A DNA stretch of 8,899 nt from Acidobacteriaceae bacterium. Its GTDB lineage: Bacteria > Acidobacteriota > Terriglobia > Terriglobales > Acidobacteriaceae. Location: positions 8,259-17,157 of the forward strand of contig PKYX01000488.1 in assembly GCA_003132825.1 (NCBI GenBank), given 5' to 3'. Made by a program: the position numbers and the translations under genes. The notes beneath the pieces are model-generated. The model made no database searches, was not told where the DNA came from, and was given only the letters and a program-made list of their open reading frames with translations. This document shows, piece by piece, positions 1 to 6,825 of the stretch; within the stretch, counting starts at the first letter, position 1, and every line of letters begins with the position of its first letter.

Positions 1-1574
1 TCGATCGCGACCAGACTGACCTTTCCATTCCACTTTACAACCGCGAAGGCAGCCGCGTTGCCTTGCAGGCAGCGCGGGAGAGCATGGTGCTGCTGAAAAA
101 CGACGGCGGCCTGCTTCCGCTCGATCGCTCGAAGATCAAGACTCTGGCCCTCGTCGGGCCCGATGCCTATCCCGCGGTGCCAGTCGGCGGTGGCAGTGCG
201 GGTGTGCGCCCGTTCAGCGCCATGGACGACCTCGAAGGTCTGGCCGACGCTTTAGGCGACAGCGCCAAGGTGGTCTACAAGGGCGGCATCCCGGCCCTCG
301 CTGAGATTGCGCGGGCAACAACATTTGCGACGGAAGCTTCGGGACCGGAACCGGGACTTCAAGTGGAGTATTTCGCATCCACCGATTTGAGCGGGCCGCC
401 GGTGCGGACGGGAACCGATGTGCGCGTCAGCTATGGCCCGGATCATCCTCTTCCGCCTGACTTCCATTCGGCGCGTTGGACCGGGTACTACCGAGTGAAC
501 GATCGAGGAACCTACCACCTCGTGCTGCAGGCGATGGGCGAACAAGGCGGTGCGCGCCTGTTCCTCGACGACAAACTGGTGATTGATAACTGGACTCTGC
601 ATCGGTCCTTGGTCAGCGATGTCGTGCTCGACATTGCGGCCGGCGCGCATCAGGTTCGGCTGGAGGCTTATCGGGTAGCCAATTGGGGGAGCACGACTCT
701 GCGCATGGGTCTAGTCCGCTCGGATGCGATCGTTGACCCGGACGCGGTGGCAATTGCCTCCAAAGCGGATGCTGTGGTGGTTGCGGTGGGCTTTGATCCG
801 ACGACGGAAAGCGAAGGTTCCGACCGCACTTTCCGCCTGCCGATTGGCCAAGATGAACTCATTCAGGCCATGCTCGCGGCGAATAAGAATGTGATTGTCG
901 TGATCACCTCGGGCGGCGGAGTGGACATGAGTCAGTGGGTCGAGCATACGCCCGCGATCTTGGAATCCTGGTACCCCGGGCAGGAGGGCGGGACGGCCCT
1001 CGCGGAGGTGCTGCTCGGCGAGGTCAACCCCTCGGGTAAGTTGCCGATCAGCATGGAGCGCCGCTTGGAAGACAATGCGGTGTACGACAATTACTACCCC
1101 AATGACGGCGACAAATCGGTTAAATATGCGGAAGGCATCTTTCTCGGCTATCGCCAATATGACAAGGGCGGTGCCAAGCCGCTGTTCCCCTTTGGTTTTG
1201 GCCTTTCCTACACAACATTCAAGTATGGCAACCTGTCGGTTACGCCGCAGAGCGTGCAGGGCAGCGATGCGGTGACGGTCACATTTGATGTGACCAACAC
1301 TGGCGAGCGGGAAGGCACGGAAGTGGCGGAACTCTACGTCAGCGACACGCACTCGAGCGTCCCGCGTCCGGTGAAGGAGCTGAAAGGATTTGCCAGGGTG
1401 GAACTGAAGCCGGGAGAGAGCAAGAAGGTCTCACTGACCCTCGACCGCCGCGACCTTTCCTATTACGACGTGACCAGCAAGCAGTGGAAGGCGGAGCCCG
1501 GCGATTTCGGTATTCTGGTGGGGAGTTCGTCCGCGACCATTGACCTGAAAGGGAGCGTCAACCTGGCACATTAG
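1..1574 (+). CDS. Glycoside hydrolase family 3 enzyme with inserted PA14 domain (beta-glucosidase type), 5'-truncated
   Basis: The reading frame is open from base 3, so the gene enters from the left edge and the N-terminal barrel with the nucleophile Asp is not visible. Residues here are numbered from the TTG codon at 63. Segments of the GH3 C-terminal domain lie at about 1-90 (start like ESMVLLKNDGGLLPL) and 225-390. Between them a PA14 domain spans about 97-217 (RWTGYYRV, RLFLDDKLVIDNW). The motif SEGSDR at 250-255 makes Glu251 the likely acid/base residue. PLFPFGFGLSYTTF (373-386) is a typical GH3 end of domain, and a fibronectin III-like domain follows at about 400-468. Family members hydrolyse terminal beta-linked sugars, and PA14 inserts usually shape the active-site entrance or bind carbohydrate. 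The exact substrate and any secretion signal cannot be judged without the N-terminus. The gene converges on glnD. A beta-glucosidase is the first guess; another GH3 glycosidase specificity is possible. Confidence 0.93.
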   Translation, partial: DRDQTDLSIPLYNREGSRVALQAARESMVLLKNDGGLLPLDRSKIKTLALVGPDAYPAVPVGGGSAGVRPFSAMDDLEGLADALGDSAKVVYKGGIPALAEIARATTFATEASGPEPGLQVEYFASTDLSGPPVRTGTDVRVSYGPDHPLPPDFHSARWTGYYRVNDRGTYHLVLQAMGEQGGARLFLDDKLVIDNWTLHRSLVSDVVLDIAAGAHQVRLEAYRVANWGSTTLRMGLVRSDAIVDPDAVAIASKADAVVVAVGFDPTTESEGSDRTFRLPIGQDELIQAMLAANKNVIVVITSGGGVDMSQWVEHTPAILESWYPGQEGGTALAEVLLGEVNPSGKLPISMERRLEDNAVYDNYYPNDGDKSVKYAEGIFLGYRQYDKGGAKPLFPFGFGLSYTTFKYGNLSVTPQSVQGSDAVTVTFDVTNTGEREGTEVAELYVSDTHSSVPRPVKELKGFARVELKPGESKKVSLTLDRRDLSYYDVTSKQWKAEPGDFGILVGSSSATIDLKGSVNLAH

Positions 1575-1596
1575 ACCGACGCTCGGCGCGCGGCTG

Positions 1597-1664
1597 CTGC
1601 AGGTGCCCTTCTGGGGAAGCGCCGGCACGGAGCGTTCTCCGCCGGCCGTCTTCCTGACCTGCAG
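1597..1664. terminator. Long imperfect stem-loop between two convergent genes (possible bidirectional terminator)
   Basis: Four consecutive arm pairs nest in order: CTGCAGGT 1597-1604 with ACCTGCAG 1657-1664; GGAAG 1615-1619 with CTTCC 1650-1654; GCCGGC 1621-1626 with GCCGGC 1641-1646; and GGAG 1629-1632 with CTCC 1637-1640, closing a CGTT loop. The structure lies 22 bases after the GH3 stop and 28 bases after the glnD stop on the other strand, a natural place for a shared terminator. No run of T follows on either strand, so it is not a canonical intrinsic terminator. It may instead be an RNA 3'-end protector or a dispersed palindromic repeat. Confidence 0.5.
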
Positions 1665-1692
1665 GAGGTAGATCGAGGTAGGAGCCCGCCGA

Positions 1693-4290
1693 TTATTCGC
1701 TTGCCAGTTCTTCGACCAACGCCGCCTCCAGGCGTTTCTGATGATCGGCGGTAAGCTTGGCCGCGGCCGAGGTGAGGTAGAAAGCGTCAATGGCCATCTG
1801 TCCCTCGGTGTCAATCAATGCGATTTCAATATTGCATTTCTGGTACGAAAAGCGCGAACAGATCCGGTGCAGCAGCCCCAGGCGGTCCTGCGCGATGACT
1901 TGGATGAGTGTGCTCGTTGAGGAACACTGATCATCAAACGTGATGCGGGGCTCGACCTTGACCTTTGGGATGCGGTTCTTTTCCTCGGATCGACTGCGGT
2001 TTCGCAGCATGCGCTCGAGATCAGCCTCGCCGATCAGCACGTCGGAAATGCTGCGCTTGAAGCGTTCCCATTCCGGCAGGTTCAGCTCCAGAGTGCGGAA
2101 ACGGTCGGTAAAATAAAACGTGTCGACTACGGTGCCGGCCTGGTTGGAGAAGGCATTCGCTTTCACGATGTTCATGCCCCAGGCCGCCATGGCCCCGGCC
2201 ACATTGGCGAATAGAAATGGACGGTCTGTGGTGACCAGGGTGAGTTCAAACCAATGGCGGCCGCGCTTCAGGTCGAGCTGGACCGGATCGTCGGCCAGAC
2301 TCCCCGCCAGATGGACATGATGCAACACGTCTTCCGGAGGATAGACCCGTAGATAACGCTTCGGCAGTCCCTCGAGGAATGTCTTGACCTTCTTGCCGAC
2401 AACCGGCGCCAGCGTCTCTAGCCGGGCCAGGCTTTCGGCATCGGCATCGGCGTGCACCCGCTGATCGGCGCTGCGATTCAGGTAATTGGTGGCACCGATA
2501 TAGAGCTGCCACACATTCTCCGCTTTCCAGGGCGTCAAGGCCTCGGGATTGACGGCCTTAATGTCCGCATACGTGAGCAGGCACAGCATTTTCAAACGTT
2601 CCGGCGTGCCCACTTTTTCGGCGAATGCGCGGACGTTCTCCGGGTCGAAGATATCGCGGCGCAGGGTGGCCGACATCTCCAGATGACTGGCGATCAGGAA
2701 CCCGACAGTCTCCTGGTCCGGCGGGCTCAGGCCGAAGCGTTGCAGGCAGGCTTCGGCGATTTTCAGACTAGCCTTAACGTGCTCCTCTCCCGGCACGCCT
2801 TTGCCGACGTCATGCAGCAACAAGGCTAGGTAGAGCAATTCTGGTTGTTCCAACTCCTCCACTACGCGGCCGTACCGCTGGTCCCATTCCGAGGTGGACT
2901 GGCTGGCGCGGTGCAGGCCTTCGATGGCGAGGAAGGAATGTTCGTCAACCGTGAAACGGTGGTAGAAATCGCGCACCACGAATGAGTCGATGAGCTTCAG
3001 TTCCGGCAGCAGGAGGGTCAGCAGGCGCAAGGAATGCATGGCACGCAGCGCGTCGGCGGCGTGCGGTTGCACGAGAATGGCCTGCAAGTACCGCCACACC
3101 GCAGGGTCCTCGGGCGGCGCCGCCGCCAACGAGGGTAGAACCTGCTCAATTCGGTGTTCGGTCGTGGTGCTTAACTTCAAGCCGTGATGGGCCATGAAAT
3201 CAAACAAGCGCAGCAGCAGGTCGGGATCGTAGAGCGCGGATGGCTGCTGCAGAAAAATCAGGCCATCGACCACCGAAAAATCCGCATTGGAAAGCCGAGA
3301 ACGCCAGTTTTGGAATTGCCGGTACAGGGACGATCGGGCGGCTGGAATCTCCTCCAACAGCCGCACGGAGGTCCGGTGGATGGCACGGGCGTGACCGAAG
3401 TAGACCCGCATCCAGTCGGCGGCGCTCACCACAGCGGTGTCTGGAGTCCCAATCTTGCCAGCGGCCGCATCGTCCTGTGCTTCCCAGGTCAGCATGTTGT
3501 CGTCGCGCCCGTGGCGAAAGTGCAGGAAGCAGCGAACCGACATCAGAAAATCGAGCGCAGGCTCAAACTGCCGGCGCGCCGGCTCGGTCAGCAGGGAATT
3601 CGCGTCCGGCCAACCCCGGAGCTTGTCCATCGAGGAAATCAGCGCCAACCAGCAAGCCACGTTGTAGTCGCGTAAGCCGCCAGGAGTCTCCTTGACGTTC
3701 GGCTCAAGGTGAAAAACCGTGCCACCATACTTTCCGTGCCGATCGCGAGTGATCTCGGCCAACCGCAGCACCAAGGCTTGGGATTCCCGCATCACCAGTT
3801 TCGGAACCAGCTTGTCATGCAGTTGCGCGAACAGCTGCCGGTCGCCGGCGAGATAGCGGCAATCGAACAGCGAGATCGTGAACTCCACGTTCCCCGGATC
3901 AAAGTGATCACACTCGGAAAGAACGCGCGTAGCCGGGCTGAGCTTCATCCGTAGATCCCAAATCTCCTGCGAGAAACGGCGGACCTTATCCTTGTACGCT
4001 TGCTCAATGTTGTGGTCGGAGTAGAGAAACAGGAGATCAATGTCGGAGTAAGGGAACAGCCAGCCTCGTCCAAAACCCCCGAGAGCGACCAGAGCGAGAT
4101 TTTGGATCTCCGCCTCATCGGGTGCGATGATTTCCTTCCACAGCCGCAAAACGATACTCTCGACGAGCGCCGTGCGCTGTACCAGCGCGGCGCGGCCATC
4201 TCGGGTGGCGGCGAATTCCTTCTGAATGCGCGCCGACTCCATGGCGTAAAGGTCGCGTAATCCGTTGGTTAGCGAGGGTGTCGTGGTCAT
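1693..4290 (-). CDS. glnD: Bifunctional [protein-PII] uridylyltransferase / uridylyl-removing enzyme GlnD
   Basis: The 865-residue product has the full GlnD order and near-usual length. A nucleotidyltransferase domain (about 20-260) carries GGFGRG at 71-76 and the metal-binding S-D-I-D at 82-85. The GlnD-type helical linker follows. An HD domain (about 435-560) carries DEH at 439-441 and LLLHDVGKG at 480-488 (His483-Asp484). Two C-terminal ACT domains lie at about 670-740 and 785-860. GlnD uridylylates the PII protein when glutamine is low and removes UMP when it is high; the ACT domains sense glutamine. It thereby sets glutamine synthetase activity and nitrogen-gene expression from the cytoplasm. 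The ATG at 4288-4290 has only a weak ribosome-binding sequence; Met17 is an alternative start that would leave the domains intact. No PII, ammonium transporter or glutamine synthetase gene is adjacent. Trp77 follows GGFGRG, where E. coli GlnD has Glu. Confidence 0.95.
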   Translation of the reverse strand: MTTTPSLTNGLRDLYAMESARIQKEFAATRDGRAALVQRTALVESIVLRLWKEIIAPDEAEIQNLALVALGGFGRGWLFPYSDIDLLFLYSDHNIEQAYKDKVRRFSQEIWDLRMKLSPATRVLSECDHFDPGNVEFTISLFDCRYLAGDRQLFAQLHDKLVPKLVMRESQALVLRLAEITRDRHGKYGGTVFHLEPNVKETPGGLRDYNVACWLALISSMDKLRGWPDANSLLTEPARRQFEPALDFLMSVRCFLHFRHGRDDNMLTWEAQDDAAAGKIGTPDTAVVSAADWMRVYFGHARAIHRTSVRLLEEIPAARSSLYRQFQNWRSRLSNADFSVVDGLIFLQQPSALYDPDLLLRLFDFMAHHGLKLSTTTEHRIEQVLPSLAAAPPEDPAVWRYLQAILVQPHAADALRAMHSLRLLTLLLPELKLIDSFVVRDFYHRFTVDEHSFLAIEGLHRASQSTSEWDQRYGRVVEELEQPELLYLALLLHDVGKGVPGEEHVKASLKIAEACLQRFGLSPPDQETVGFLIASHLEMSATLRRDIFDPENVRAFAEKVGTPERLKMLCLLTYADIKAVNPEALTPWKAENVWQLYIGATNYLNRSADQRVHADADAESLARLETLAPVVGKKVKTFLEGLPKRYLRVYPPEDVLHHVHLAGSLADDPVQLDLKRGRHWFELTLVTTDRPFLFANVAGAMAAWGMNIVKANAFSNQAGTVVDTFYFTDRFRTLELNLPEWERFKRSISDVLIGEADLERMLRNRSRSEEKNRIPKVKVEPRITFDDQCSSTSTLIQVIAQDRLGLLHRICSRFSYQKCNIEIALIDTEGQMAIDAFYLTSAAAKLTADHQKRLEAALVEELASE

Positions 4291-4519
4291 GCCGGTGGCT
4301 CAGGATTGTGACGATCACGCGAGCGGAACCTGACGTATTCTGTTCCCCCAGAGTCGTTCCCACCCGGTGGCTGCAGCAAGAAACCGCGCAGTTCACTCTA
4401 CCCGCCTGCCAAAGGATGGCGGAAATTGAAACTATTTATCGTCGCCATCAGGATTTGTTATCGCTCGGCGCGGTGTGGCGGGGCCGCGACTTGTATGATC
4501 GTTAGTTCCAGGGAGGAAT
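4291..4519. promoter_or_regulatory. Divergent spacer between glnD and the HAD gene
   Basis: These 229 bases must hold the promoters of glnD (-) and of the HAD/pseudouridine synthase pair (+), but no clean consensus promoter is visible. The best rightward -10 candidate is TATGAT at 4494-4499, with no convincing -35 at 16-18 bases. It would give a leader of only about 15 bases. Other structure includes a 9-base direct repeat CCGGTGGCT (4292-4300 and 4364-4372) and the inverted repeat GGAAC/GTTCC (4325-4329 and 4342-4346). A 29-codon open frame at 4416-4505 has an ATG but no proper ribosome-binding site. I cannot recognise an NtrC or sigma-54 site. Confidence 0.4.
4511..4516 (+). promoter_or_regulatory. 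Ribosome binding site of the HAD gene
   Basis: GGGAGG lies just 3 bases before the ATG at 4520. This is a strong Shine-Dalgarno core at an unusually short distance. It still favours this ATG over the TTG codons at 4538 and 4559, which have no good site at normal spacing. Confidence 0.6.
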
Positions 4520-5200
4520 ATGCGGCCAAGCCGATCATTGAAAGATGGGAAAATTCAGTTGCGGGCGGTGGTTTTCGACTACGGAAACGTCCTTTGCCAT
4601 CCTCAGCAACCCTCCGATGTGGAGATCATGGCCACGGTTTGCGGGTTGGAGGTTCCGCGCTTTCAGGATCTCTATTGGAAGTTTCGGATGCCCTATGACC
4701 GCGGCGAACTGAACGGGGATTCCTACTGGGCCGCTGTGGCGGCTGAGGACGGCCAAGTGTTGGACCGCGGGCAAGTTGCGGAGCTGACCGCACTCGATGC
4801 CAAGAGCTGGTCTCGACCGAATCGAGCCACCATCGAGTGGGTGGAGCAGTTGCGCCGCGCCGGTCTCGGTTTAGGACTGCTTTCCAATATGCCCCTCGAG
4901 ATCAGCCGCTATCTGACGGCCCATTGTGATTGGCTAGCGTTATTCGACAGCTCCACTTTCTCCTGCGATGTGGGTCAGGTAAAGCCGGACCCTGCGATTT
5001 ACCAGATCTGCCTGGAGAAGCTGAATGTGGCCGCCGCGGAGGTATTGTTCCTCGACGACATTGCGGCCAATGTCGAGGGCGCCTCCGCACTGGGGATCCA
5101 TGGATTGATTTTTGATACGGTGGAACAAACTGTCGCGCGTGTGAAAGAGCGCTTCGAGATTCCGGTCCCGGATTCCAGCAAGGCAGCTCCTGGCTGCTAG
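4520..5200 (+). CDS. HAD-superfamily hydrolase (subclass IA-like phosphatase)
   Basis: The 226-residue protein shows the four HAD motifs in order. Motif I is FDYGNVL with nucleophile Asp20; motif II is LLSNMP with Ser122; motif III is the Lys in VKPDPAIYQ (Lys155); motif IV is FLDDIAANV with Asp179-Asp180. A helical cap between motifs I and II (about 30-110) fits subclass I. Such enzymes remove phosphate from small metabolites in the cytoplasm, through an aspartyl-phosphate. Motif I reads D-x-G rather than D-x-D, as in YihX-type sugar phosphatases, so the usual general acid/base Asp is absent. Substrate cannot be deduced. The gene lies 20 bases upstream of the pseudouridine synthase and is probably co-transcribed with it. 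The N-terminal dozen residues precede the usual HAD start, so translation from TTG 4559 is an alternative. Confidence 0.88.
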   Translation: MRPSRSLKDGKIQLRAVVFDYGNVLCHPQQPSDVEIMATVCGLEVPRFQDLYWKFRMPYDRGELNGDSYWAAVAAEDGQVLDRGQVAELTALDAKSWSRPNRATIEWVEQLRRAGLGLGLLSNMPLEISRYLTAHCDWLALFDSSTFSCDVGQVKPDPAIYQICLEKLNVAAAEVLFLDDIAANVEGASALGIHGLIFDTVEQTVARVKERFEIPVPDSSKAAPGC

Positions 5201-5220
5201 TTTTCCGCCGAGCGAACAAA

Positions 5221-6066
5221 GTGACGCCCACAAATTCTTTGCGGCAGATTGGTCTGGCGCGCGCCCTTTCGAAGCTAGGCTACTGCTCACGTTCGCAAGC
5301 CTCTAATCTGATCCGCGCAGGACGAGTCCGATTAAATGGCGCACTTCGCCGCGATCCCGCTACCCCTGTCCATCTGGAAAAGGACCGCATTGCGGTGGAT
5401 GGAGCGGCGGTGACGGCCGAAACCAAGGTATATCTCATGCTGAACAAGCGGCGCGGGCTGGTGACCACGGTGGCTGACGAGCAAGGTCGCGAGACCGTCT
5501 ACGCCAGTCTGGCCGAGGGGCTTCCGTGGGTTGCGCCCGTGGGGCGATTGGACAAGGCGAGCGAAGGCCTTCTCCTGTTCACCAACGATTCCGAATGGTC
5601 GGCCCGGGTGCTTGCGCCCCAAACCCATCTGGACAAGACTTACCACGTTCAGGTGAAAGGGATCGCGGAGTCCGCTCTTCCGGAACGGATGGCGGGGCGG
5701 GGTATGACCGGTGGCGGCGATTCTCTTCGGGCTAAGGCGGCTCGCATCTTGCGGCGCGGCCAACGCAACACCTGGCTCGAAGTGGTCCTCGATGAGGGCA
5801 AGAACCGGCAAATCCGCCGGATGCTGGCGCAGTTCGGTATCGAAGTGCAGCGGTTGGTGCGCGTGGCGATCGGCCCACTCGAGCTGGGAAAACTGTCCCA
5901 AGGAGCGTTTCGGCGGCTCACTTCGGAGGAGAAGCTCGGCCTGGATGGGGCAATGGCCAGTGCAGTAGCTGGTTTGCGTTCTCCAAGGTCGCCCGTCGAA
6001 ACCTGCCCAACGGGCAGGGTGAATCGCACTGCCCGGCGGGTAACAAAGACAAAGATTATTTCGTAG
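5221..6066 (+). CDS. RsuA/RluB-family rRNA pseudouridine synthase
   Basis: The 281-residue protein starts with an S4 RNA-binding domain (about 11-58, ARALSKLGYCSRSQASNLI). The catalytic domain follows at about 60-235. It contains YLMLNKRRGLVTT, the signature GRLDKASEGLLLFTND with catalytic Asp101, and KNRQIRRML at 184-192. This is the RsuA/RluB/RluE/RluF family, which isomerises one specific uridine in 16S or 23S rRNA to pseudouridine. The S4 domain and length favour RsuA/RluB type, but the target position cannot be told from the sequence. The GTG start at 5221 has only a weak GAG-containing upstream site; TTG 5239 is an alternative. The last 40 residues or so form an Arg/Thr-rich basic tail beyond the conserved fold. 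Its final 11 bases overlap the end of the leftward GAF gene. Confidence 0.93.
   Translation: MTPTNSLRQIGLARALSKLGYCSRSQASNLIRAGRVRLNGALRRDPATPVHLEKDRIAVDGAAVTAETKVYLMLNKRRGLVTTVADEQGRETVYASLAEGLPWVAPVGRLDKASEGLLLFTNDSEWSARVLAPQTHLDKTYHVQVKGIAESALPERMAGRGMTGGGDSLRAKAARILRRGQRNTWLEVVLDEGKNRQIRRMLAQFGIEVQRLVRVAIGPLELGKLSQGAFRRLTSEEKLGLDGAMASAVAGLRSPRSPVETCPTGRVNRTARRVTKTKIIS
6002..6018. terminator. Perfect 7-bp hairpin inside the pseudouridine synthase 3' end, downstream of the GAF gene
   Basis: CCTGCCC (6002-6008), loop AAC, GGGCAGG (6012-6018). On the minus strand it lies 37 bases beyond the GAF stop codon and is followed by only three T residues, so it could be a weak terminator for the GAF transcript embedded in the opposing coding region. 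A second CTGCCC at 6029-6034 can compete for GGGCAG at 6012-6017. Confidence 0.3.
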
Positions 6067-6634
6067 GTGCCTTGAAGTTGGTCTGCATGAACGGCGCTCG
6101 AGCCGCCAAGCTGGCGGCGCGCTCGAGATGTTGTAGCTGCTCGAGAGTGAAGTCCGGGCCGGACGAAATCAAGTCGTATCCCTTGCGGCTGATCTGAATT
6201 ACACCTAGGACGTGGCCCTTGGCATCGAGAACCGGTGCGGACATGAGCTTCTGGATCGGCTTTTCGACCGACGAGTTCTCGTCTTGGTGCGTCAGCTTTA
6301 CGTGCTCAAAAATGCTGGCGTGTTTTATTCGTGGAAAGTTGTTGTATAGCTCCGCTTTTTGACCGACCGCGGTGTGAGCGGCAATGGCAGAACTGGAAAG
6401 AGGGATCGAGCCGGCCGTCCTCAGGGCAGCCGGGTAGAGGAACTTCAGCTGGCCATCCTCGACGCGGAACAGGGCGACCTCGGTTGCGAGCACCTGAAAC
6501 ATCTTGGAGAGCTCCAAGCAGAATTCCTCTGGAAAGGATGCGCTCTTTACGGAACGTCCCAAGGAGTCGAGAGCGGGAGAAGCCGCCGCCGACTGCGCCG
6601 AACCACCGTCCGAATTATGTTTTCCTCTCTGCAT
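6056..6634 (-). CDS. Small stand-alone GAF-domain protein
   Basis: The 192-residue protein consists of a Ser/Ala-rich N-terminal tail (1-30) and one GAF-like domain (about 35-180). Recognisable elements are ELSKMFQVLATEVALFRVEDGQL and the late core PIQKLMSAPVLDAKGHVLGVIQISRKG (127-152). GAF domains bind small ligands or act as dimerisation and sensor modules. No kinase, cyclase, phosphodiesterase or DNA-binding output domain is attached, no transmembrane segment is present, and only one Cys (39) is available. It therefore probably acts by partnering with another protein, and its ligand is unknown. The ATG at 6632-6634 is preceded by AGGTGG (complement of 6639-6644) at 4 bases, which supports this start. 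It follows the rhodanese gene on the same strand after 191 bases and converges on the pseudouridine synthase with an 11-base overlap. Confidence 0.82.
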   Translation of the reverse strand: MQRGKHNSDGGSAQSAAASPALDSLGRSVKSASFPEEFCLELSKMFQVLATEVALFRVEDGQLKFLYPAALRTAGSIPLSSSAIAAHTAVGQKAELYNNFPRIKHASIFEHVKLTHQDENSSVEKPIQKLMSAPVLDAKGHVLGVIQISRKGYDLISSGPDFTLEQLQHLERAASLAARAPFMQTNFKAPTK

Positions 6635-6687
6635 GCTGCCACCTGGATAACGCGCGAGCGGGTGCTAAAAGCCGGTCGAACTACCCC

Positions 6688-6732
6688 TGGTCTTAGTCCT
6701 CCGTCGGGAGGACCGAACCGACGGCAAGACCA
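6688..6732. repeat. Nested and mutually exclusive inverted repeats in the rhodanese-GAF spacer
   Basis: The outer pair is TGGTCTT 6688-6694 with AAGACCA 6726-6732. Inside it, GTCCTCC 6696-6702 can pair with GGAGGAC 6707-6713 (loop GTCG), or CCGTCGG 6701-6707 with CCGACGG 6718-6724 (loop of 10). The two inner helices share bases and exclude each other. All three are perfect 7-bp pairs within 45 bases. Seen on the minus strand, the element ends 53 bases before the GAF start codon and begins 93 bases after the rhodanese stop. It could be a leader structure of GAF mRNA, a processing site, or a dispersed palindrome. No T-run follows directly on either strand. Confidence 0.55.
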
Positions 6733-6825
6733 TGGTGAGGCTTTGGCCGTGTTTCCATCAAGTTACCAACGATTGGGTTACCACGAATGCGGCCCTTGGA
6801 TCGGCGCAAATAAGCCCCAGCAGTT

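Noticed and set aside
711..1352. 213-codon open frame antisense to the GH3 gene
   Set aside because: High-GC shadow frame fully inside a strongly supported gene, with His/Arg-rich composition and no recognisable domain.
4292..4372. 9-base direct repeat CCGGTGGCT as an operator in the glnD upstream region
   Set aside because: Only two copies 72 bases apart, with no match to a known nitrogen regulator site; one such GC-rich pair may arise by chance.
6672..6732. tRNA-like or small RNA gene in the rhodanese-GAF spacer
   Set aside because: The pairs do not fit a cloverleaf and no T-arm or anticodon arrangement could be found on either strand.
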